From an uncultured Bacteroidales bacterium (GTDB lineage Bacteria > Bacteroidota > Bacteroidia > Bacteroidales > Paludibacteraceae), in NCBI GenBank assembly GCA_900321775.1, contig ONXE01000137.1, positions 1 through 10,846 of the forward strand: DNA of 10,846 nt, in the 5' to 3' direction. Below are positions 1 through 4,419 of the stretch, piece after piece; the stretch's first letter is position 1; each line of letters starts with the position of its first letter. The notes below the pieces were generated by a model. It ran no database searches, was not told the DNA's origin, and saw only the letters and a list, made by a program, of their open reading frames with translations. A program made the position numbers and the translations under genes.

Positions 1-76
1 TACAGCGTATATGCAATGCGTCAGTGTGCTAGGCGCGTACGCACGCGGGGAGCAGATGTTGGGGATGCTTTATTAA
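1..76 (+). CDS. C-terminal end of an unidentified upstream gene (partial)
   Basis: The frame using codons from base 2 is open to a TAA at 74-76 and would give a C-terminal peptide of about 24 residues ending RGEQMLGMLY. It stops 15 bp before the next start at 92, which is the spacing seen in the rest of this gene cluster. A second frame (from base 1, to a TAG at 112-114) is also open but gives an Arg-rich composition unlike the neighbouring proteins, so I prefer the first. Too short to identify; it could be noncoding. Confidence 0.3.
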   Translation, partial: TAYMQCVSVLGAYARGEQMLGMLY

Positions 77-91
77 ATTCTTTTTTTCGCA

Positions 92-826
92 ATGACTCTA
101 AACGACATACTTAGTGGTAAAAAAGCAGCACGTGTCTTTTATGCCGAGTTGCGCGGGACGACTATCGCAGAGGCCGCCAAAGAGCCGCTGAAGTTGCGCG
201 ATGTCGCCACAATAGGAGGTAGAACCGTGTTGCCGACAAGCGAGCCGGTGGACTACGCAACCGCTTTATGCTTCGTCTGCTTGCAGACCCTGATGGGCAG
301 GTTCGCCCGCAAATACAAGCCTGATGAGTCGGCTATCGCATACATGGCAAAGCAGATGACCTCGCGGTACTTGGATTGGAGCGTGCTTGATTTGCCGACT
401 TTCGTGGATATGTGCCTATGCTCGCGCATTCCGTCCGTGCGTTTGGGTGAAACCGAATACGAACTTGTAACGCTTGATATTCCGAGCATAATGAGCAAGG
501 TCGAAGGCTACGACAAAATGCGCCCGAATACCCAAGCCTTGCAGGGTAGCAGCCCCGCCAAAGCACCTGCCTTGCAGCCGATTAAGTCCGAGCACTACGG
601 CGAGTTGATGGACGGCACGCCCTACGATTTCAGCGTTCCCTACGAGGATTTCGTTCAAGGCTTTTCCACACCCAGCGGTTCGCCAACCGTCAACGCAGAG
701 CGCTATTGGCGAGCAAGTCCGCACAACGGCGAAAGAGACTTTGATTTCTTTTATGCCAGATTCCGAGCCAAGTTGATTGGCCAAGATATTATTCAACCTG
801 TTAACAAAGTTTTAGGACTACAATGA
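92..826 (+). CDS. Hypothetical protein, 244 aa, first complete gene of a mobile-element-like cluster
   Basis: Function not recognised. No signal peptide or membrane segment is visible, so it is probably cytoplasmic. The middle (about residues 55-145) looks helical: a run resembling small-helix domains of Bacteroidales phage and mobile-element proteins, in which a segment with L-P-T-F-V-D-M-C-L-C is followed by L-D-I-P-S-I-M-S-K and a Tyr-rich end. That similarity is from memory and is not a family assignment. Residues 150-215 are Pro/Ser/Gly-rich and probably a flexible linker; the last 30 residues are aromatic and basic (FDFFYARFRAKL). The ATG at 92 follows an AT-rich stretch with no Shine-Dalgarno, normal for Bacteroidota. 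Its TGA overlaps the next ATG (ATGA at 823-826), so translation of the two is probably coupled. Sure of coding, unsure of role. Confidence 0.75.
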   Translation: MTLNDILSGKKAARVFYAELRGTTIAEAAKEPLKLRDVATIGGRTVLPTSEPVDYATALCFVCLQTLMGRFARKYKPDESAIAYMAKQMTSRYLDWSVLDLPTFVDMCLCSRIPSVRLGETEYELVTLDIPSIMSKVEGYDKMRPNTQALQGSSPAKAPALQPIKSEHYGELMDGTPYDFSVPYEDFVQGFSTPSGSPTVNAERYWRASPHNGERDFDFFYARFRAKLIGQDIIQPVNKVLGLQ

Positions 827-1104
827 AAACCAAGATTCCTTTTTCTCCGCAAGTAGCGATGCGCGCATGGCGCGAACCTGACGAGGACGGTGTCTCTTAT
901 GAACTCTACACCAAGTGTGGTTTCAAGGTCACGCCGGTCGATAACACCACTATCGGCCGCTATCCGTTCCGAGGACGCGTGCGCTCGATGTGGAACCCCG
1001 ACGAACAAGTTACTATGCATTGGACCGCCGATGGCTATTTTTTCGGATGGGGTGCTCCGATGCATATGGATTTAGAACTCTTTAAGATTACCAACAATGA
1101 TTAA
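823..1104 (+). CDS. Small K-x-I-P-F family protein, tandem paralog 1 of 3 (93 aa)
   Basis: Role unknown. The protein starts MKTKIPFSPQVAMRAW and shares a layout with the next two genes: an N-terminal [K]-x-I-P-F-[SD] block with an amphipathic A-x-x-A-W helix, then Y-T-[KR]-x-G-x-x-V about 30 residues in, a Y-P-F-x-G segment, a W-T-x-[DT]-G turn near residue 68, and a D-L-x-L-[FY] strand at the end. This layout matches, from memory, small hypothetical proteins common in gut Bacteroidales phages and mobile elements, where a T-R-[DN]-G-x-x-V core is usual. No signal peptide or membrane span. It begins inside the stop of the preceding gene (ATGA) and its own end overlaps the next start by 8 bp, so the group is translated from one mRNA. 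Confidence 0.8.
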   Translation: MKTKIPFSPQVAMRAWREPDEDGVSYELYTKCGFKVTPVDNTTIGRYPFRGRVRSMWNPDEQVTMHWTADGYFFGWGAPMHMDLELFKITNND

Positions 1105-1402
1105 GCAAATTCCTTTTGACCCCGCTCTCGCAGCGAAAGCGTGGATTATGCCCAACGATGGCGGCAAATTCTATCTTCTCTACACGCGCAACGGCAGTCC
1201 CGTTCTGCCGCTCAAGTACGCCAACCGCGGCAAACTGTTTTTCCCTTTTGTCGGGAAAGGGTGGTTTTATCAAAGCACTCTCGAACGAAGAGAATTCACT
1301 ACATATTCCTGGACAAAGACAGGTAAGTGGTTGAACCGCCAAACGCACGAATACGACCTCGTCCTCTACGAGGGCACTATCGAACCGATTGTTTCTCAAT
1401 AA
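1097..1402 (+). CDS. Small K-x-I-P-F family protein, tandem paralog 2 of 3 (101 aa)
   Basis: Second member of the tandem family. It begins MIKQIPFDPALAAKAW, then has LLYTRNGSPVLPL (the best match to the T-R-[DN]-G-x-x-V core), a F-F-P-F-V-G-K-G-W segment, Y-S-W-T-K-T-G-K-W and a final Y-D-L-V-L-Y strand. Relative to its neighbours it carries a few extra residues around the middle and a C-terminal tail. The start ATG at 1097 lies within the stop region of paralog 1 (ATGATTAA), an 8-bp overlap favouring reinitiation. Small, soluble and of unknown function; all that can be said is that it belongs to the same family as the flanking genes and was probably made by tandem duplication followed by strong divergence. 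Confidence 0.8.
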   Translation: MIKQIPFDPALAAKAWIMPNDGGKFYLLYTRNGSPVLPLKYANRGKLFFPFVGKGWFYQSTLERREFTTYSWTKTGKWLNRQTHEYDLVLYEGTIEPIVSQ

Positions 1403-1413
1403 TTCATTGCGCT

Positions 1414-1695
1414 ATGACTATCAAACAAATTCCTTTCGATGTTTCCTTCGCTATCAAGGCGTGGAAATATCCCCACATTAACAGTCCTATGTACTGGCTT
1501 TTCACAAAGAAAGGCGAAGTAGTTAGACTGGGCACCTATTTGATTGACGATACAGAAGGCTTTCCTTTAATCGGAACTATCTACCAACTCGAAAATGCGA
1601 AGCCACTCGAAAGTGAGATGTGGACTGACAAAGGCGATTACATGCTTGAAGGAGATTCCGACTCTGATTTGGTTCTTCTCGAAGTCCAACTCTGA
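1414..1695 (+). CDS. Small K-x-I-P-F family protein, tandem paralog 3 of 3 (93 aa)
   Basis: I chose the ATG at 1414 (MTIKQIPFDVSFAIKAW) over the upstream in-frame start at 1327. The family N-terminus begins here, and the earlier start would overlap most of the end of paralog 2. Family landmarks: I-P-F-D and A-I-K-A-W, then L-F-T-K-K-G-E-V-V-R-L, F-P-L-I-G-T-I-Y, M-W-T-D-K-G-D-Y and a closing S-D-L-V-L-L-E-V. This copy is more acidic at its C-terminus than the other two. It starts 11 bp after paralog 2 and is the last gene before a 167-bp gap, so it may end the first operon. Function unknown. Confidence 0.8.
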   Translation: MTIKQIPFDVSFAIKAWKYPHINSPMYWLFTKKGEVVRLGTYLIDDTEGFPLIGTIYQLENAKPLESEMWTDKGDYMLEGDSDSDLVLLEVQL

Positions 1696-1862
1696 TTTCA
1701 AAAAAAGTTACAAACTCGCGAAAGTGTCTATACAATAGTGAGACGACCTTGGGACTCTCTTGCAAATCTCCTGCCACGCTTCGCTCTGCCTCCGGCGGTT
1801 TTACTTTTTGGCTGTTTAGGCTGCCTACGGCAATTGATTTACCAATTTAACGATTATCAATT

Positions 1863-2132
1863 ATGGCTAAAAAATTAAGAATAGTTTACGAGGACGGGTA
1901 CGACCACCTCTCGCATACTCGCTCGGAGTTTATTATCGTACGAGTTAATGCAGCCGAAAAGGCCGCGATTGACGATATGACCGCAGCGCTTGGAGTTAAG
2001 AACCAGTCCGAGTTTATCCGTAACCAAATCTTTGGCGCGTACAAGTCTATGACCCCCGAACAGCTACGCAAGATGGCCGAGGTCGCCGCCTTCCGCACCG
2101 AAGAACATAAGATTTCTGAACAATACAAATAA
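1863..2132 (+). CDS. Ribbon-helix-helix DNA-binding protein (Arc/MetJ/CopG-like), 89 aa
   Basis: Residues 22-60 fit a ribbon-helix-helix fold: a short strand F-I-I-V-R-V with alternating hydrophobic and basic residues, then helix NAAEKAAIDDMTAALGV, a turn at K-N-Q-S, and a second helix E-F-I-R-N-Q-I-F. Such proteins dimerise and put the strand into the major groove; in mobile elements they act as repressors, partition proteins or relaxosome accessory factors. Nothing here separates those roles, and no relaxase or ParA lies in the window. The C-terminal 30 residues are a charged helix (M-T-P-E-Q-L-R-K-M-A-E-V-A). It follows a 167-bp gap with no clear promoter and precedes the next gene by 20 bp. 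The direct repeats at 3061-3097 are one conceivable operator, but that is only inference. Confidence 0.7.
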   Translation: MAKKLRIVYEDGYDHLSHTRSEFIIVRVNAAEKAAIDDMTAALGVKNQSEFIRNQIFGAYKSMTPEQLRKMAEVAAFRTEEHKISEQYK

Positions 2133-2152
2133 TCACTTAATAATTCACAACT

Positions 2153-2719
2153 ATGGCAAAGAAAAAGACCAACGCAACTGACGACGAAAAGTTGCACAAC
2201 CTCACCAATGCAGATTGGAAGTTCCTTAACAAATTGCTCGGAAAGTATTCCGAAAGCATCGTTAACACCGTCAACGATTTTACCAGCGAGACTTTCACTA
2301 GTCTCTGGGGGCGTTCTATCCTCATCGAACACCTGCTTTGCACTCTGTATGAGTTGCAGGGTATGAACCCGATTGAGAAGTGTGAGATGATGCGCCTGCA
2401 TTATGTCTATCATCACAACTCGTTCAAGAGTGATGTCCCCGGCATGGAAATCAAGGCCGGAAAGTTGTTTGACAAAGATGGCAAGGAAATCCCGATGGAC
2501 GATGTCTATACGGCCAAAAAGAAAGGCATCGAGTTCTACAAAGTAGTCAACGCTTATTACTACAAAGATGAAGCCGAGGACGACCAACATTTAGACGACG
2601 ACGAGCCTGAGTATTACCAACATTTTGACAACGATGAAGCCAACGAAGAACCCGCCAAGTCCGATGACGAAGAACGTCGTTCATCGCAAGCCGTGGAAGA
2701 AGCGCAAGCGAAAGAGTGA
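2153..2719 (+). CDS. Hypothetical protein with acidic C-terminal tail, 188 aa
   Basis: Not recognised. Residues 1-130 look like a compact helical domain: a basic start (MAKKKTN), then helices around NADWKFLNKLLGKYSESIV and S-I-L-I-E-H-L-L-C-T-L-Y-E-L, a lone Lys/Asp segment K-L-F-D-K-D-G-K-E-I-P, and an aromatic helix F-Y-K-V-V-N-A-Y-Y-Y-K. From about residue 138 to the end the chain is a disordered, strongly acidic tail that includes an imperfect duplicated block (D-x-Q-H-L-D-D-D-E and Y-Y-Q-H-F-D-N-D-E), seen in the DNA as a 33-bp-period repeat. Such tails suggest electrostatic interaction with a basic partner or DNA mimicry, but this is only a guess. It follows the ribbon-helix-helix gene by 20 bp, and its end is overlapped by a small basic ORF in another frame. 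Confidence 0.72.
   Translation: MAKKKTNATDDEKLHNLTNADWKFLNKLLGKYSESIVNTVNDFTSETFTSLWGRSILIEHLLCTLYELQGMNPIEKCEMMRLHYVYHHNSFKSDVPGMEIKAGKLFDKDGKEIPMDDVYTAKKKGIEFYKVVNAYYYKDEAEDDQHLDDDEPEYYQHFDNDEANEEPAKSDDEERRSSQAVEEAQAKE
2582..2638 (+). repeat. Imperfect 33-bp-period duplication in the acidic-tail coding region
   Basis: Two 24-bp copies, 2582-2605 and 2615-2638, share the core ACCAACATTT and the GAC/GAT-rich run after it. They encode the duplicated [DY]-x-Q-H-[LF]-D block of the acidic tail. Confidence 0.6.
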
Positions 2720-2780
2720 TTCTGCTGCGCAAAAGAAAACCAAGTGTCGTATCGTTCTAATCGAAGATGACTATGAGTAA
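2664..2780 (+). CDS. Possible tiny basic protein (38 aa) overlapping both neighbours
   Basis: A short frame starts at ATG 2664 inside the end of the acidic-tail gene and stops at TAA 2778-2780, within the start of the following gene (ATGAGTAA at 2773-2780). The peptide is very basic at first (HRKPWKKRKRKSDSAAQKK) and ends with C-R-I-V-L-I-E-D-D-Y-E, a plausible strand plus acidic end. An in-frame ATG at 2634 would add 10 residues. The ATGAGTAA junction is the same kind of coupling overlap found at 823 and 1097, which supports translation. Against it: the length is within what chance can give in a purine-rich stretch, and no ribosome binding site is evident. Function unknown. Confidence 0.4.
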   Translation: MTKNVVHRKPWKKRKRKSDSAAQKKTKCRIVLIEDDYE

Positions 2781-3054
2781 GGATAGCGAATTGTTTTGCA
2801 GCCAATGCAAGTACAGCAGATACGTTATGGTCAGAGGACAGAAGAAACTCTTTTGCCACCAACGAGTGGCGTTCGGGCTGTCTCCGTATCTGCCGACGGA
2901 TTGCACCAACGCGGAGACCTGTCTTGAGTTTCAGCAGGAGAGATGGCGAGAAAACCTCACGACACGCACAGACTATGTACACAAGATGCAGAAATGCGGC
3001 ATTCCGCTCTTCCTCGAGAAACAAGGTCGATTGGCTCGAATTCAACTTGATTGA
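2767..3054 (+). CDS. Small cysteine-rich, probably zinc-binding protein (93-95 aa)
   Basis: Six cysteines are present: C11-x2-C14 in LFCSQCKYSR, then C30-H31 in LFCHQR, C46 and C52 in D-C-T-N-A-E-T-C, and C77. The order C-x2-C, C-H, C-x5-C over about 40 residues suggests one treble-clef or knuckle-like zinc site, with the last Cys outside it. Residues 53-62 (LEFQQERWRE) look helical. There is no signal peptide, so it is probably cytoplasmic. Two in-frame starts exist: ATG 2767 and ATG 2773. The second overlaps the stop of the tiny basic ORF as ATGAGTAA and may be the true start. It is the last gene before a new promoter at 3105. The family is not recognised; DNA or RNA binding is only an inference from the fold type. 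Confidence 0.65.
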   Translation: MTMSKDSELFCSQCKYSRYVMVRGQKKLFCHQRVAFGLSPYLPTDCTNAETCLEFQQERWRENLTTRTDYVHKMQKCGIPLFLEKQGRLARIQLD

Positions 3055-3060
3055 CCCGCA

Positions 3061-3097
3061 TTGTTGGAAAATAGTGCTTTTTGTCGGAAAATAGTAC
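3061..3097 (+). promoter_or_regulatory. Operator-like pair of direct repeats
   Basis: Two 17-bp near-identical units, TTGTTGGAAAATAGTGC (3061-3077) and TTGTCGGAAAATAGTAC (3081-3097), agree at 15 of 17 positions with a 20-bp period, about two helical turns. They end 8 bp before the -33 element of the promoter at 3105, where an activator or repressor would sit. The binding protein is unknown. Confidence 0.5.
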
Positions 3098-3104
3098 ACA
3101 ATTA

Positions 3105-3136
3105 TTTGCACATTCCAAAAAAATGTTATAACTTTG
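3105..3136 (+). promoter_or_regulatory. Bacteroidota sigma-ABfr-type promoter for the 3214 gene
   Basis: A -33 element TTTG (3105-3108) and a -7 element TAACTTTG (3129-3136) are separated by 20 bp, matching the Bacteroidota consensus TTTG-N19-21-TAnnTTTG. Transcription should start close to 3140-3144. Confidence 0.8.
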
Positions 3137-3138
3137 CA

Positions 3139-3191
3139 GCGCTTTTCGGGAGATGGTGTGGTCGCCACATACCCGAGAGGCGCACTTTTTT
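3139..3191 (+). promoter_or_regulatory. Strong hairpin plus U-tract at the transcript 5' end (attenuator, or terminator of a tiny RNA)
   Basis: Bases 3139-3150 pair fully with the complementary run ending at about 3183 (12 bp, including two G-U pairs; the two halves are GCGCTTTTCGGG and CCCGAGAGGCGC). Inside is a second 5-bp stem TGTGG/CCACA with a three-base loop, separated by an asymmetric internal loop. Six Ts follow at 3186-3191. The form is that of an intrinsic terminator starting essentially at the transcription start, 23 bp before the ATG at 3214. It may attenuate the downstream genes, stabilise the mRNA 5' end, or end a roughly 50-nt RNA. Confidence 0.6.
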
Positions 3192-3213
3192 AACCCTCTA
3201 AACACTTACAACT

Positions 3214-3543
3214 ATGGGAAAGTATCAGAAAGTCGTGTTTGAATACCCCGTCCGCGAGATCCACGGCAAGCCCTGTTCTCACACCAACACCTATTTTGCC
3301 ATCAATGGCTTTACCAAGCAGCCGTACATCTCGAAGTTGTGCTATCCGAGCACGACTGTGACCGCCGGTATGCTGGCACAGCGTAACTTGTTCCGTGACG
3401 CGAGCAATTACGCCAAGACTCAGATGACTGACGCCACCAAGCGTGCGGCTGCTGAGGTGCGCTTTAATGCGCAATCGAAGTACCACATGCTTCGTACGTT
3501 CTTGATGTCCGAGTTTATGTCGGGCAATCAGGTGCAGGGCTAA
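3214..3543 (+). CDS. Hypothetical protein, 109 aa, mobile-element type
   Basis: Function not recognised. The N-terminal half (about residues 1-50) is strand-rich: Y-Q-K-V-V-F-E-Y-P, then N-T-Y-F-A-I-N-G-F-T-K-Q-P-Y-I-S-K, ending in the turn Y-P-S-T-T-V-T. The C-terminal half (about 51-102) looks like two amphipathic helices: MLAQRNLFRDASNYAKTQM, then KRAAAEVRFNAQSKYHMLRTF. The phrase F-A-I-N-x-F-T-x-Q-x-Y-I-S followed by Y-P-S-T reminds me of small proteins in Bacteroidales mobile elements, but I cannot name a family. It is cytoplasmic by appearance. It is the first gene behind the promoter at 3105 and its hairpin leader, and is followed by a 106-bp structured gap before the lipoprotein gene. 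The start at 3214 is the only one consistent with the leader. Confidence 0.75.
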   Translation: MGKYQKVVFEYPVREIHGKPCSHTNTYFAINGFTKQPYISKLCYPSTTVTAGMLAQRNLFRDASNYAKTQMTDATKRAAAEVRFNAQSKYHMLRTFLMSEFMSGNQVQG

Positions 3544-3552
3544 GCCGAGGCG

Positions 3553-3599
3553 CTTTGAGGTTAAGGGTCAAAGGCCGCATGCCCGAGACCCAAGACCTC
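3553..3599 (+). promoter_or_regulatory. Structured leader with two competing helices upstream of the lipoprotein gene
   Basis: Helix B pairs GAGGT (3557-3561) with ACCTC (3595-3599) and GGGTC (3565-3569) with GACCC (3587-3591), around a TAA/AAG internal loop. Helix A pairs CTTTG (3553-3557) with CAAAG (3569-3573) and uses overlapping bases, so the two cannot form together. There is no U-tract. It may be only an mRNA-stability or processing element. Confidence 0.4.
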
Positions 3600-3601
3600 T
3601 C

Positions 3602-3643
3602 AACCACTAACCACTAATCACTAACCATTAACCACTAACCACC
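3602..3643 (+). repeat. Six tandem heptamers (AACCACT-like) just before a start codon
   Basis: Six 7-bp units in phase: AACCACT, AACCACT, AATCACT, AACCATT, AACCACT and AACCACC. They end 6 bp before the ATG at 3650. The unstructured, G-free stretch would keep the translation start open. Confidence 0.85.
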
Positions 3644-3649
3644 AAAGTC

Positions 3650-3889
3650 ATGGAGAATGAACGTAAGTTTTTTGAAGGACTTGTTTCGGTATTTATTGGG
3701 ATTATTCTTCTCATTCTTATCGGACTTGCTCTCTCATCGTGCAACGTCACGCGCACCGTCACCACGACCGCGCAAACGATCCAGCGCGGCGATACCACGA
3801 CCGTTATCATGACTAAGACCATCGAGTCGTATGACGGTAAGGTGGACGCGTCAAAGCTCCTACAGGCAGGACAGGCCGCTGGCCTATAG
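3650..3889 (+). CDS. Small lipoprotein, 79 aa
   Basis: After a charged start (MENERKFFEG) comes a hydrophobic segment of about 20 residues (V-F-I-G-I-I-L-L-I-L-I-G-L-A) leading to a lipobox L-S-S-C at about residues 28-31. Signal peptidase II cleavage would leave a lipid-anchored mature protein of about 49 residues starting CNVTRTV. The acidic, long N-region is unusual for a signal peptide, so an uncleaved membrane anchor is also possible. The mature part is Thr/Val-rich (VTTTAQTIQRGDTTTV) and probably forms strands. I recall similar small C-N-V-T-R lipoproteins in Bacteroidales mobile elements, with no known function. It is the last protein gene before the tRNA. Confidence 0.72.
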   Translation: MENERKFFEGLVSVFIGIILLILIGLALSSCNVTRTVTTTAQTIQRGDTTTVIMTKTIESYDGKVDASKLLQAGQAAGL

Positions 3890-3904
3890 CCTGAACTCCA
3901 AGCG

Positions 3905-3927
3905 AGGCCGGCGCTTTCATATCCGGC
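3905..3927 (+). other. GC-rich hairpin between lipoprotein gene and tRNA
   Basis: A 6-bp perfect stem GGCCGG/CCGGCC encloses a loop of about 11 nt. It has no T-tract, so it is not a terminator; it may mark a processing point ahead of the tRNA 5' end at 3935. Confidence 0.45.
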
Positions 3928-3934
3928 CACGCGA

Positions 3935-4006
3935 AGTGAGGTAGAGAAGAGGTCAACTCGGCGGGCTCATAACCCGCAGGCACAGGTTCGAGTCCTGTCC
4001 TCGCCA
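3935..4006 (+). tRNA. tRNA-Met (CAT anticodon), initiator-like
   Basis: All arms can be folded by hand. The acceptor AGTGAGG (3935-3941) pairs with CCTCGCC (3999-4005) except for an unpaired A1-C72. The D arm is GAGA/ACTC with an AGAGGTCA loop. The anticodon arm is GCGGG-CTCATAA-CCCGC with CAT at 3968-3970. The variable loop is AGGC, and the T arm is ACAGG-TTCGAGT-CCTGT. A73 follows, and CCA is not encoded (next bases CCT). Three bacterial initiator hallmarks are present: a 1-72 mismatch (normally C1-A72), the A11-U24 pair, and three consecutive G-C pairs in the anticodon stem. Odd points are an A13-A22 mismatch, a 4-nt variable loop and the A1-C72 variant. It lies right behind mobile-element-like genes and ahead of a terminator, so it may be an element-borne or diverged second copy. 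Confidence 0.85.
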
Positions 4007-4095
4007 CCTGAGTTGTTCATAATGTTGCCATATTTCTTCTTTTTAGGTTATACACATTATAGATAAGGGTTTTCTTTAGGTTTTACCTTATCAAC

Positions 4096-4135
4096 AAAGC
4101 GCCCACTGCCCACTCGCGAGAGCAGGCGCTTTTTT
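4096..4135 (+). terminator. Intrinsic terminator after the tRNA
   Basis: AAAGCGCC (4096-4103) pairs with GGCGCTTT (4125-4132) over 8 bp, extended inside by CTGC/GCAG, and runs into a T-tract at 4130-4135. It should end transcription of the 3214-tRNA unit. Confidence 0.8.
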
Positions 4136-4328
4136 ATGGCCAAAATATATTTTTTCACTTTTGACCTTTGACTTTTGACAGCAAAAAAGTTTTTTTTTGC
4201 TCATACTCTTCTTCATGACCGATGGTCACAAAGCCAGTCTTTGCGGCGCAAAATAGTGTAAATCCTTACGGAATTCTTAGCCAAAATGGCACGATCTGCT
4301 TCGCTGTGTACATTTTTCTTGCAAAAGA
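4136..4328. other. Gene-free stretch with heptamer repeats
   Basis: No supported gene. It holds three heptamers (TTTTGAC, CTTTGAC, TTTTGAC at 4159-4179), whose reverse complement matches the run inside pheT, and an 18-bp motif at 4291-4308 that recurs at 6172-6189 with one difference. The rest is AT-rich without clear structure. Confidence 0.6.
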
Positions 4329-4384
4329 CTTGCACCATTCAAAAAAAAGCAGTAACTTTGCGATCGTTTCACGTTCTTTGACAT
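4329..4384 (+). promoter_or_regulatory. Orphan promoter with boxA-like leader
   Basis: CTTG (4329-4332), 20 bp, then TAACTTTG (4353-4360) is a full Bacteroidota promoter. Just after the expected start lies CGTTCTTTGACA (4372-4383), which agrees with the E. coli boxA antitermination element TGCTCTTTAACA at 9 of 12 bases. From memory it resembles the leader of Bacteroidales rRNA operons. No rRNA or other plus-strand gene follows; the transcript would run into the 3' end of the minus-strand BspA-like gene. Confidence 0.5.
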
Positions 4385-4400
4385 CTCGCTACGCTGTTCT

Positions 4401-4419
4401 CCTCCCCTATAAGGGGAGG
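4401..4419. repeat. Perfect inverted repeat at the 3' end of the BspA-like gene
   Basis: CCTCCCCT/AGGGGAGG with a 3-base loop (4401-4419), followed by a GGGAAGGGTCCTC tail. This looks like a dispersed Bacteroidales intergenic repeat. The minus-strand gene reads into it and stops at TAG (4407-4409). There is no T-tract, so it is a poor terminator. Confidence 0.7.

Noticed and set aside
1327..1413. Upstream extension of paralog 3 to an earlier ATG
   Set aside because: The extension overlaps the end of paralog 2, and the conserved family N-terminus starts at 1414.
1696..1862. Promoter or terminator in the gap before the ribbon-helix-helix gene
   Set aside because: No TAnnTTTG with a correctly spaced upstream box was found, and the small GC stems lack a T-tract or adequate length.
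1886..2590. A 234-codon minus-strand open frame
   Set aside because: It spans two good plus-strand genes antisense and its start lies in the acidic-tail coding region; it has shadow composition.
3602..3643. CRISPR-like array
   Set aside because: Units are only 7 bp with no spacers; this is a simple tandem repeat.
3935..4006. Elongator tRNA-Met or CAT-anticodon tRNA-Ile2
   Set aside because: The GGG/CCC anticodon stem, A11-U24 and unpaired 1-72 are initiator features, and elongator CAT tRNAs normally lack them together.
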